Under the pieces are notes generated by a model. That model saw nothing but the letters and a program-made list of their open reading frames with translations. It did no database searches and was not told the origin of the DNA. Both the position numbers and the translations under genes were made by a program. A DNA stretch of 5,262 bases from JANYCG01 sp031418395 (lineage in GTDB: Bacteria > Pseudomonadota > Gammaproteobacteria > Burkholderiales > Burkholderiaceae_C). The stretch spans positions 1 to 5,262 of the forward strand of contig JANOXL010000365.1 in assembly GCA_031418395.1 (NCBI GenBank), in the 5' to 3' direction. Every line of letters begins with the position of its first letter. The first letter of the stretch is position 1. Positions 1 through 5,262 of the stretch are shown here, piece by piece.

Positions 1-242
1 GCAAGCTGCACAACCCGATGGCGCGCGTGGGCCAGATGAGCGAGCTGCAAAACCTCGCCACCTTCCTGATGGCGCCTGGCCATTGCGACTGGCTCACCGG
101 CCAAAGCATCATGATGGACGGCGGCGGCGCACTGGCCCACGGCGGCAACTTTTACGAGCTGCGCAAGTGGACCGATGCAAACTGGCAAGAAGCACGCGAC
201 CGCATCGAGGCGCAGAACAACAAAGACAAGGCGCAGCGTTGA
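1..242 (+). CDS. SDR-family oxidoreductase, C-terminal fragment (5' end outside window)
   Basis: This is the last part (about 80 residues) of a short-chain dehydrogenase/reductase, an NAD(P)-dependent cytoplasmic enzyme of the Rossmann-fold family. The reading frame is open from base 3 and ends with TGA at 240-242. An internal ATG at 18 lies within the conserved domain and is not a real start. The visible segment has the typical SDR C-terminal pattern: 'NPMARVGQMSELQNLATFL' (the P-x-x-R-x-G-x-x-E-type segment before the last helix), then 'DWLTGQSIMMDGGG' (the W-x-T-G-Q-x-x-x-x-DGG ending of the fold). About 35 residues follow the DGG motif, a polar tail rich in W, E, R, K and Q that is longer than in FabG. 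Such tails are seen in some acyl-CoA-related SDRs such as 2,4-dienoyl-CoA reductase-like proteins, but substrate cannot be deduced. The catalytic Tyr-x-x-x-Lys and the cofactor site lie outside the window. The MFS gene begins 17 bp downstream, suggesting one transcript. Confidence 0.85.
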   Translation, partial: KLHNPMARVGQMSELQNLATFLMAPGHCDWLTGQSIMMDGGGALAHGGNFYELRKWTDANWQEARDRIEAQNNKDKAQR

Positions 243-259
243 TCTGCTGATATCAGTTG

Positions 260-1447
260 ATGACGGACTCTCCCGCGCGACTGGAAGGCGAAGCCAGCAG
301 GCGTGTTATCGGCCTCATCGTGATGATGATCATGGTGCATCTGCCCTTCACGGGCGGGCGCGTTGGGCTCACGCTCATGGCCATTGAGTTGCAGGCCAGC
401 ACCTTTGTGGTGGGCCTGATGGCCAGCCTGCTCTCCGTCGTGCCCATGGTGCTCTCGGTTCACATGGGCCGCTGGACAGACCGGGTGGGTATTCGCCACC
501 CAGCGCTGATCTCCACCGGCTTTGTCGCACTCGCCTGCACACTGCCCTTTTTGAACCAGTCCATCGCCACCTTGTGTGTGGCCAGCATCCTGCTGGGCTC
601 GGGTTTTATGCTGCTGCACATTGGCATCAGCAATGCGGTGGGTCACGCCAGTACCCCCGAGACGCGCACCCAAGCCTATACCTGGCTGGCGGTAGGGTTT
701 TCGGTCTCCACCATACTGGGGCCGGTGGTGGCCGGTTATGCAATTGACCATTTTGGGCACGCCAAGGCGTTTTTGCTACTGGCCGCGTTCCCGGCGCTCA
801 CTTTTGTGGTGTTATTGGCGCGCAGGCGGCCGTCACCGCCACCACCTCACAGGGAGGCGCGGGCGCAAGACGCCCATGTGATGGACCTGCTGCGCGACAA
901 ACCCCTGCGCTCGGTCTTCATTGCCAGCGCTTTTATGAACGTGAGTTGGGACATGTTCACCTTCATGATGCCGGTGTATGGCGCTTTGATCAAACTCTCC
1001 GCATCCAACATCGGCCTGATCATGGGCAGTTTTGGCGTGGCGACTTTTGTGGTGCGCCTCTCAATGCCGCTGGTGAATCGCTACCTGGGCGAGTGGAAAG
1101 TGCTGTGCGTCGCGTTGGGCATGGTGGGTTTGAGTTACGCGCTTTTCCCGCTTTTGCAAACCGTGCCGCTTCTGGTGGCGGTAGCCTTCTTTCTGGGCTT
1201 GGGGCTCGGTTCGGCTCAGCCCATGCTGCTGAGTTTGATTCACCAAGTCGCGCCGCCCGGCCGCACGGGCGAGGCGATTGGTGTGCGGACCACGTTCTTA
1301 AACCTCAGCCAGGTACTGATGCCTCTGCTGTTTGGCGCCTTCAGCACGGCGGCCGGCATGGTGCCCGCGTTTTGGGTGGTGGCAGCGATAGGCGCGGGGG
1401 GGAGCTGGTTTGCGGGGTCGCGGGCAAAAGCGTCTAGAGATAAATAA
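260..1447 (+). CDS. MFS transporter
   Basis: This is a complete 12-helix major-facilitator-superfamily permease of 395 residues from ATG260, a typical family length, located in the inner membrane. Hydrophobic stretches lie at about residues 16-33, 47-69, 83-98, 105-125, 142-162, 170-187, 217-244, 250-273, 281-300, 303-325, 341-365 and 367-386. The MFS motif A sits in the loop after helix 2 as 'GRWTDRVGIR' (about 70-79), with the expected Asp-Arg and basic end. A central basic and proline-rich loop (about 188-214, containing 'RRRPSPPPP') separates the two six-helix halves. The start is ambiguous: TTG at 257 directly precedes ATG at 260, and neither has a clear Shine-Dalgarno sequence. Translation may be coupled to the SDR gene that ends 17 bp upstream. 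Substrate is unknown; sugar, drug or organic-acid export or uptake are all possible. A run of seven G at 1396-1402 lies inside the last helix, and the final codons (TCT AGA GAT AAA) look unlike the rest of the gene and run into the AT-rich gap. Confidence 0.9.
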   Translation: MTDSPARLEGEASRRVIGLIVMMIMVHLPFTGGRVGLTLMAIELQASTFVVGLMASLLSVVPMVLSVHMGRWTDRVGIRHPALISTGFVALACTLPFLNQSIATLCVASILLGSGFMLLHIGISNAVGHASTPETRTQAYTWLAVGFSVSTILGPVVAGYAIDHFGHAKAFLLLAAFPALTFVVLLARRRPSPPPPHREARAQDAHVMDLLRDKPLRSVFIASAFMNVSWDMFTFMMPVYGALIKLSASNIGLIMGSFGVATFVVRLSMPLVNRYLGEWKVLCVALGMVGLSYALFPLLQTVPLLVAVAFFLGLGLGSAQPMLLSLIHQVAPPGRTGEAIGVRTTFLNLSQVLMPLLFGAFSTAAGMVPAFWVVAAIGAGGSWFAGSRAKASRDK

Positions 1448-1590
1448 CTTTAAGATAAAATATCTCACTAAATATTCTGCAATCTAGGTCTCGTATTTAC
1501 TGGATAGTTAGCTATATAAATGGATAGTATTTATTATAAAATATAGACATTAATTTTCTTAAAATTTAGTATAACGAATTTTTTGATCCC
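1448..1590. other. AT-rich intergenic island between convergent genes
   Basis: This gap separates the MFS gene (plus strand) from the amidase gene (minus strand). By hand count about 33 of the 150 bases in 1441-1590 are G or C, against clearly GC-rich flanks. No credible gene lies in it. Visible structure is modest: TGGATAGT occurs twice (1501-1508 and 1521-1528, 20-bp period). Small AT stems are AGATA/TATCT (1453-1457 with 1461-1465), ATAAAT/ATTTAT (1516-1521 with 1529-1534) and AATTTT/AAAATT (1552-1557 with 1561-1566). None is a classic intrinsic terminator. The composition suggests relic foreign DNA or a site for an AT-binding nucleoid protein; this is inference. Confidence 0.7.
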
Positions 1591-1613
1591 GCAATATCCC
1601 CCCTTGCGTCAAA
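1582..1613. other. Imperfect hairpin just after the amidase stop codon
   Basis: TTTGA (1582-1586) pairs with TCAAA (1609-1613) and CGCAA (1590-1594) pairs with TTGCG (1604-1608), giving ten base pairs with a three-base bulge (1587-1589) and a nine-base loop containing six C. It ends one base beyond the amidase TAA stop (1615-1617). It may help end or protect one or both convergent transcripts. On the minus strand the bases after the stem are A-rich rather than T-rich, so it is not a textbook Rho-independent terminator. Confidence 0.3.
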
Positions 1614-1614
1614 T

Positions 1615-3153
1615 TTATCGTGCTGGCGGGATGCGCCCGAGCAGCCGCTCAATTGCCATACCAATCGCGATCAAGGCCCGGTCACTGCCAGCGGGCCCAT
1701 CCAGCTCCAGACCAACCGGCAGCCGACTCGCCGCACCCAAGCCGATGGGCACCTGGATGCCGGGTACACCCGCGTTGCTGCCTGGGTCGGTGTTTTGGAT
1801 ATACAGGTTGAAGTTGTCCAGGCTGCTCGACGCTGGTCCAGCTGCGCCTGCGACTTTCGGCACTGTGGGAAACACCAAGGCGTCTAATCGATGGGCGGCA
1901 AAGGTGTCAGCGTAGAGCTTGACCAAGGCCGGACGGTGGGTGTTGATGGCAGCGGCGTAGATCGGCGCGGTATCGATAAAGCCGTTGGCCGTTGGCAGTT
2001 TGCGCGGCACCACGATGGCTTCATAGGTGCCCTTGACGTCCGGGCTGGCGGCCGCGGCGACGAGTTGGTTGATATTGATACCGGTGTTGGATTCCGCCAG
2101 ATAACGCACCATGGTGCTGTAACCTTCATGAAACGCCACAGGAAAACTCACACTGCCGTTGAGGCTAGCCAGGTTGGGCATTTGAACCTCGACCACGGTA
2201 ACGCCAGCGCCTTTGAGCTTGGTCAACGCCGCCTCGTAACTGCTTTGGGTATCCGCATCCATATTGGCCTGAAACGCGGCCACCACACCCAGGCGCACCG
2301 TGCGCAAATCTGCAGCGGTGGCCGGGCTTCCACCGGCGATGACACGATCCAGCAATTCCACATCCGCCATACTCACGGCCATCGGGCCCGCCGTGTCGCG
2401 CGTGTTGGAGATGGGCGCAATGCCCGCCTGAGAATAACGCCCCACCGTGGGCCGCAGCGCCGCGCAACCATTGAGCGCGCAGGGCACGCGCACTGAGCCG
2501 CCCGTGTCTGTGCCTAGTCCGGCAGGCGCCATACGCGCGCCAATGGCCACACCGGTGCCAGAAGAAGAGCCGCCAGACATCTTGCTCAGGTCATACGCGT
2601 TACGCACGCCCACATTGCTGCTGGTGTTGAACGACGGGTTGTAGCCTGAAATGCCAAATGCCAGCTCGTGCATATTGGTTTTTCCCAGCACCACGGCACC
2701 GGCGTCCCGCAGTCGCTTCAGCACTGGAGCGTCTGCCGTGGGCACGAAGTTTTTGAGGGCCGGGGAACCTGCCGTTGATGGCAAACCTGCCGCGTGAATG
2801 TTGTCTTTTACGACAATCGGTACACCGTTAAGTGGCAAACACGGCCCGCCCGCTTGTCGACGCGCGTCGGCAGCGGCTGCAGCACGCAGCGCACCAGTTT
2901 CGTCCAGCGTCACAAAAGCGTTGTGCGCTGCACCTGCCTTGGCCCGTGCGAGGTAAGCGCGCGTGACGGCGTCGCTCGTCAAGCTGCCCGCGCAAATCTG
3001 TGTGGCCACGTCGGTGGCCGTTAGTGAGAAGATGTCAGGCGCTGACGAGCCGGAAACGGTGGCGCAGCCCACCAGCACACTCAACGCAGATAGCGAAACA
3101 GTGGTTGATGCTGAGCGAAAAATGAAAGTTCGACCATGGGATTTCGGGTGCAT
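1615..3153 (-). CDS. Amidase-signature hydrolase with lipoprotein signal peptide
   Basis: This 512-residue member of the amidase signature family hydrolyses a carboxylic amide to acid and ammonia. All three residues of the Ser-cisSer-Lys triad are visible: Lys116 in 'VPIVVKDN', the cis-Ser at 196 in 'GGSSSG' (194-199), and the nucleophile Ser220 in 'GTDTGGSVRVP'. The 24-residue spacing between Ser196 and Ser220 equals that in fatty acid amide hydrolase (Ser217/Ser241). The length is normal for the family with an added leader. The N-terminus has basic residues (Lys4, Arg8, Arg13), a hydrophobic stretch (about 15-29) and a lipobox 'LVGC' with Cys30, so a lipid-anchored envelope protein is predicted, whereas most relatives are cytoplasmic. 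Residue 31 is Ala, not Asp, which would favour the outer membrane under the Lol +2 rule. The start is supported by AGGAG six bases upstream. The substrate is not readable; similarity to indoleacetamide or mandelamide hydrolases is general to the family. It lies downstream of a LuxR-type regulator and a binding protein on the same strand, with its own likely promoter. Confidence 0.92.
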   Translation of the reverse strand: MHPKSHGRTFIFRSASTTVSLSALSVLVGCATVSGSSAPDIFSLTATDVATQICAGSLTSDAVTRAYLARAKAGAAHNAFVTLDETGALRAAAAADARRQAGGPCLPLNGVPIVVKDNIHAAGLPSTAGSPALKNFVPTADAPVLKRLRDAGAVVLGKTNMHELAFGISGYNPSFNTSSNVGVRNAYDLSKMSGGSSSGTGVAIGARMAPAGLGTDTGGSVRVPCALNGCAALRPTVGRYSQAGIAPISNTRDTAGPMAVSMADVELLDRVIAGGSPATAADLRTVRLGVVAAFQANMDADTQSSYEAALTKLKGAGVTVVEVQMPNLASLNGSVSFPVAFHEGYSTMVRYLAESNTGININQLVAAAASPDVKGTYEAIVVPRKLPTANGFIDTAPIYAAAINTHRPALVKLYADTFAAHRLDALVFPTVPKVAGAAGPASSSLDNFNLYIQNTDPGSNAGVPGIQVPIGLGAASRLPVGLELDGPAGSDRALIAIGMAIERLLGRIPPAR

Positions 3154-3159
3154 ACAAGT

Positions 3160-3165
3160 CTCCTG
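3160..3165 (-). promoter_or_regulatory. Ribosome binding site of the amidase gene
   Basis: On the minus strand CAGGAG lies six bases before the ATG at 3153 (CAGGAG-ACTTGT-ATG). This close match to the anti-Shine-Dalgarno sequence fixes the start codon and so confirms that the lipoprotein signal peptide belongs to the translated protein. Confidence 0.8.
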
Positions 3166-3220
3166 ATGGAAAGAATCGGGGGTTAAGAGCCCGAGAATGC
3201 GCCATGACGCGCGACTTGTA

Positions 3221-3240
3221 TGTCCTCTAATTAGACGACA
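3221..3240. promoter_or_regulatory. 20-bp near-perfect palindrome, candidate operator of the amidase gene
   Basis: TGTCCTCTAATTAGACGACA is symmetric at 18 of 20 positions. It has a perfect ten-base core TCTAATTAGA (3226-3235) and outer arms TGTC/GACA; only the pair at 3225/3236 breaks symmetry. It lies 68-87 bp upstream of the amidase start and overlaps the candidate -10 box, the usual place for a repressor site. The size and GTC...GAC arms would suit a dimeric helix-turn-helix regulator such as a GntR-type protein, but no such regulator is encoded here. The adjacent LuxR-type protein is another candidate. The symmetry is seen directly; the operator role is inferred. Confidence 0.55.
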
Positions 3241-3257
3241 GGCACCGCTTATTCCAA
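3230..3257 (-). promoter_or_regulatory. Candidate sigma70 promoter of the amidase gene
   Basis: On the minus strand TTGGAA (plus positions 3252-3257, four of six to TTGACA) is followed after 16 bp by TCTAAT (3230-3235, five of six to TATAAT). Transcription would begin near 3223, leaving a leader of about 70 bases before the amidase ATG. The -35 box falls in the left arm of the inverted repeat at 3251-3353, and the -10 box falls in the palindrome at 3221-3240. This is a by-eye match and other boxes are possible. Confidence 0.4.
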
Positions 3258-3353
3258 TTCCAAATCATCCGTGAACGTCGTTGCACCTCCTAGCCGTGCT
3301 ACAGCACTGTCGTCGTCGGTGCGTCTATTTCACGAATGATTTGGAAATGGAAT
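3251..3353. repeat. 25-bp inverted repeat around a 53-bp spacer (MITE-like or RNA hairpin)
   Basis: The left arm (3251-3275, beginning ATTCCAATTCCAAATC) and the right arm (3329-3353, ending GATTTGGAAATGGAAT) are reverse complements at 23 of 25 positions; mismatches fall at left-arm positions 7 and 19. The spacer holds nested complementarity: GCACC (3283-3287) with GGTGC (3318-3322), and GTGC (3296-3299) with GCAC (3304-3307). TTA occurs at both outer edges (3249-3251 and 3353-3355) and could be a 3-bp, or TA 2-bp, target duplication. The element ends two bases before the regulator's TAG stop (3356-3358). No transposase is present, and neither side has the T-run of a classic terminator. A miniature inverted-repeat transposable element, a regulatory RNA hairpin or a large protein-binding site are all possible. 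Confidence 0.75.
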
Positions 3354-3355
3354 TA

Positions 3356-4150
3356 CTAGTGGAAACGACTTGACAGCTGCGCCAGCCCGGCACGCCGGTG
3401 AACGCCGAGCTTCTCGAACACCCGGCTCAGGTAGGTGCGCACGCTGGGCAACGCAATGTTCAACGCGCGGGCGATTTCCTTGTCCGTGAGGCCCTGGCAA
3501 ACACAGCGGGCAACGTCCATTTCACGGGGGCTCAAGGGCACGGCGCTGCGGGGTGTGGGCCCTCGGGCGAGCAATTGGGTAGGTACTTGGGTGAGCATTT
3601 GGGCGGGCAGCGGTTGCACCTGAAGTGCCGCTTTGCTGCGCGCACGGCGCAAAGCCGCCACAAACGCAGGTTCAATCATGTCCAGCAACATCTTGTCGCG
3701 GTTGTCAAACTCTTTGCGGTGGCGTGCGCGCCAAATGCGCAAATCGCCCAAAGCCTGTGCGCCATCAAAAGCGTGCAGGTTCATGCCCCAATGCAGGCCG
3801 TCGCGGGCCAGGAAGTCGTTGAAAAACTCCGTCTTCAAAAACTCGTTGCGCGGCATCACTTCAGACACCAGCGTGGCATGGCGTTTGGCCTGCAAGGCGA
3901 AAGTGATGGGGTCATGGTGCTGGTACCAGCCCTGGTATTCGGCCAAGTTGGAGGCGCTCATGTTCAGCGAAACGCAGTCGCTGAACTGGGCGTCCTGGTC
4001 ATTCCAGACAAACGAAGCGAAGTGGTCCGCCCGAAACAATTCCAGCGTTGCCTGACCCACACGCTGCCGAATGTCACGCTCGTTCAAATCCTCTGCGAGC
4101 AGGCCAAAACAGGTGCGCAGCGCGTTTTGCTCGGTGCTGGAGAGGAACAT
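3356..4150 (-). CDS. LuxR-family transcriptional regulator
   Basis: This is a 264-residue DNA-binding regulator. The C-terminal LuxR/FixJ-type helix-turn-helix occupies about residues 205-258: 'LSPREMDVARCVCQGLTDKE' (206-225) opens the domain, with the usual Leu-Ser-x-Arg-Glu start. 'EIARALNIALPSVRTYLSRV' (225-244) forms the scaffold and recognition helices, and 'FEKLGVHRRAGL' follows. The N-terminal part (about 1-170) is probably a sensor domain of GAF- or autoinducer-like fold. It contains 'WYQHHDPITFAL' (75-86), which resembles the region around the W-x-x-x-Y-x-x-x-DP motif of LuxR-type ligand domains. No phosphorylatable receiver domain is evident. A glutamine- and proline-rich linker (about 178-204) joins the two halves. 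No luxI-like synthase is present, so it may be a LuxR solo or respond to a metabolite. The start has only a weak Shine-Dalgarno sequence. The gene lies 54 bp after the binding-protein gene without an obvious terminator, and precedes the inverted repeat and the amidase. Confidence 0.9.
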   Translation of the reverse strand: MFLSSTEQNALRTCFGLLAEDLNERDIRQRVGQATLELFRADHFASFVWNDQDAQFSDCVSLNMSASNLAEYQGWYQHHDPITFALQAKRHATLVSEVMPRNEFLKTEFFNDFLARDGLHWGMNLHAFDGAQALGDLRIWRARHRKEFDNRDKMLLDMIEPAFVAALRRARSKAALQVQPLPAQMLTQVPTQLLARGPTPRSAVPLSPREMDVARCVCQGLTDKEIARALNIALPSVRTYLSRVFEKLGVHRRAGLAQLSSRFH

Positions 4151-4204
4151 GTCTGCTGCGCAACGATAGGGGGCGGGCCTAGAAAGAAGTGCGAAGCGGC
4201 GCTG

Positions 4205-5194
4205 TCAATCCACCGTCGCGCCAGAAGCAATCACCAGGGGCCGCCAAGCCTCGGCGTCGGCCCGTACAAACTTCTGCATGTCGTCCAACAGCAGCGAGCC
4301 CGAGGTGGACGACGCGGCCTTGTAGCGCTCCTGCATCGCGGGCAGCGCCATCACTTCCTTGATTGAACTGGCCAGTTTCTCCAAAATCGGCCGGGGTGTG
4401 CCGGCCGGTGCAGCGATACCCGCCCAGCCCTCCACCACCGTATCTTTGAAACCCTGCTCGACAAACGTTGCTAACTCGGGCAACACCGCGTTGCGCACTG
4501 GACTGGTCACGCCAATGCCTTTGAGCGCGCCGGATCGCAGGTGCGGCACGGCAGCGGCTAGGCCGTCCATCACCAGGGGCACGGTGCCGCCAATGGCGTC
4601 GGTCACCGCCAGCGCGCCGCCACGGTAGGGAATGTGGGTGAGCGTGATGCTCGCCGCCTGCGCAAACCGCATCATCACCAGATGCGGAATCGAGCCGATG
4701 CCCGAGGTGGCAAAACTGATGCCAGGCGTGCGTTTGGCAGCGGCCACAAACTCCGCCAGATTCGCATATGGCGCATTTTTGTTGGCCATCAGCGCGTAGG
4801 GCGTGCGCAGGATGTCGGCAATGTGCGCAAAACTCTTATCCGGGTCCCAATCCAGCCGCCCCCGGTACAGCGTGGAGCCGACCGAGGAAGCGCTGATCAC
4901 CGAGACCAGCAGCGTGTAGCCATCCGGCGCGGCCTTGGCCACCAGCCCCGTGCCTAATGTGGAGCCCGCACCGGCTTTGTTGTCTACCACCACGGTTTGC
5001 CCCAGGCGCGAGCGCAGCTCTTCGGCAATCTGCCGCGCCACGCCGTCGGTGGAACCGCCGGGTGCAAAAGGCACGATGAGTTTGATCGGGCCGGCGGCAG
5101 GCCAGGCCGGTTGGGCCATGGCGAGCGGAGCCGCAAGCGTAGAGACTGTGGCGGCCAGGGCGGTGCGGCGGTTTATGACGTGGCGATGGTTCAT
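4205..5194 (-). CDS. Bug-family (TctC-like) tripartite tricarboxylate transporter substrate-binding protein
   Basis: This 329-residue periplasmic solute-binding protein has the usual length for the Bug family, which is greatly expanded in Burkholderiales. These proteins bind carboxylates, amino acids or nicotinate-like compounds, for uptake through TctAB membrane partners or for sensing. The N-terminus 'MNHRHVINRRTALAATVS' has an Arg-Arg pair before a hydrophobic segment, with probable cleavage after 'AMA' at about residue 27; the paired arginines allow Tat or Sec export. Family hallmarks are 'IKLIVPFAPGGSTDGVAR' (37-54), 'DNKAGAGSTLGT' (71-82), 'AKAAPDGYTLL' (86-96), 'IPYRGGALAVTDAIGG' (188-203) and 'GWAGIAAPAGTP' (256-267). 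The ligand cannot be deduced. No TctA or TctB gene lies in the window, as is common for orphan Bug genes. The start ATG has no clear Shine-Dalgarno sequence; the leader is a C/A-rich repeat. It is followed by the LuxR-type regulator and, farther on, the amidase. Confidence 0.95.
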   Translation of the reverse strand: MNHRHVINRRTALAATVSTLAAPLAMAQPAWPAAGPIKLIVPFAPGGSTDGVARQIAEELRSRLGQTVVVDNKAGAGSTLGTGLVAKAAPDGYTLLVSVISASSVGSTLYRGRLDWDPDKSFAHIADILRTPYALMANKNAPYANLAEFVAAAKRTPGISFATSGIGSIPHLVMMRFAQAASITLTHIPYRGGALAVTDAIGGTVPLVMDGLAAAVPHLRSGALKGIGVTSPVRNAVLPELATFVEQGFKDTVVEGWAGIAAPAGTPRPILEKLASSIKEVMALPAMQERYKAASSTSGSLLLDDMQKFVRADAEAWRPLVIASGATVD

Positions 5195-5206
5195 GACGGG
5201 TTGATC

Positions 5207-5238
5207 GTGTTGGGGTTGTTGAAGGTGTTGGGGTTGTT
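5207..5238. repeat. 14-bp direct repeat in the leader of the binding-protein gene
   Basis: GTGTTGGGGTTGTT occurs at 5207-5220 and again at 5225-5238, an 18-bp period with a four-base gap. On the minus strand this reads as two AACAACCCCAACAC units directly before the binding-protein ATG at 5194. The leader is almost free of G on the coding strand and contains no Shine-Dalgarno sequence. It may be a regulator site or an unstructured C/A-rich leader. A seven-codon open frame (ATG at 5258-5260, stop TAA) lies upstream in the same frame, without further support. Confidence 0.6.
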
Positions 5239-5262
5239 AGAGTTGGTGGGGGCGGTTCATCC

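Noticed and set aside
152..760. Minus-strand open frame (202 codons) opposite the SDR end and MFS start
   Set aside because: It is rich in His, Gln and Gly without recognisable motifs and overlaps two supported genes; a shadow frame.
946..1437. Alternative-frame open frame of 163 codons within the MFS gene
   Set aside because: Internal to a well-supported membrane protein, low hydrophobic order and no ribosome site.
1891..2496. Plus-strand open frame (201 codons) opposite the amidase
   Set aside because: Covers coding sequence of the amidase domain, including part of the conserved region; the His/Arg/Gly-rich product is typical of antisense frames.
3230..3293. Possible leader peptide in the regulator-amidase gap (minus strand, AGGAGG at about 3287-3292, ATG at 3266-3268, 12 codons ending TAG)
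   Set aside because: The distance from AGGAGG to ATG is about 17 bases, too long for efficient initiation, the AGGAGG lies in the loop region of the inverted repeat, and the peptide has no run of regulatory codons.
3251..3353. Inverted repeat as a Rho-independent terminator of the LuxR gene
   Set aside because: Neither side of the stem is followed by a T-run on the transcribed strand, the loop is 53 bases, and the stem is not GC-rich.
4151..4204. Separate promoter or terminator between the binding-protein and LuxR genes
   Set aside because: The 54-bp gap shows no stable hairpin with a T-run and no convincing -35/-10 pair.
3398..4366. Long plus-strand open frame (322 codons) opposite the LuxR regulator and the end of the binding-protein gene
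   Set aside because: It crosses two genes with clear family motifs on the other strand, shows no domain or plausible composition, and is explained by GC-rich codon bias leaving the opposite frame open.

Overview
The window is GC-rich, apart from one AT-rich gap, and looks like chromosomal DNA of a betaproteobacterium, most likely order Burkholderiales (Comamonadaceae-like). The lineage call rests on style: a Bug/TctC-type periplasmic binding protein, a single-domain LuxR-type regulator, an amidase-signature enzyme and GC-rich codon use. No ribosomal or other marker gene is present to confirm it. No RNA gene, CRISPR array, transposase or phage gene was seen.

Left part, plus strand (1-1447): the C-terminal end of a short-chain dehydrogenase/reductase (SDR) gene, cut by the window edge, is followed after 17 bp by a complete major-facilitator-superfamily (MFS) transporter. 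The two are probably co-transcribed. They converge on the minus-strand amidase gene across a gap (1448-1614) that is strikingly AT-rich, about 22 % GC over 1441-1590 by hand count. It holds only weak hairpins and a short direct repeat.

Right part, minus strand (5262 down to 1615): transcription runs from a Bug-family (TctC-like) solute-binding protein, through a LuxR-type transcriptional regulator 54 bp downstream, to an amidase-signature hydrolase carrying a lipoprotein signal peptide. The 202-bp gap between regulator and amidase is the most structured DNA here. It contains a 25-bp near-perfect inverted repeat (23/25) around a 53-bp spacer, flanked by a possible TTA duplication. Next to it is a 20-bp near-perfect palindrome (18/20) overlapping a candidate -10 box, and a good Shine-Dalgarno sequence lies before the amidase.

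A working model, which is inference: the binding protein captures an organic acid or amide in the periplasm, the membrane-anchored amidase hydrolyses an amide outside the cytoplasm, and the LuxR-type protein and/or an unlinked repressor acting at the palindrome controls expression. None of the gene families is new. The arrangement of the regulator-amidase gap and the AT-rich island are the parts most worth a second look. I do not see convincing evidence of an undescribed multi-gene system.
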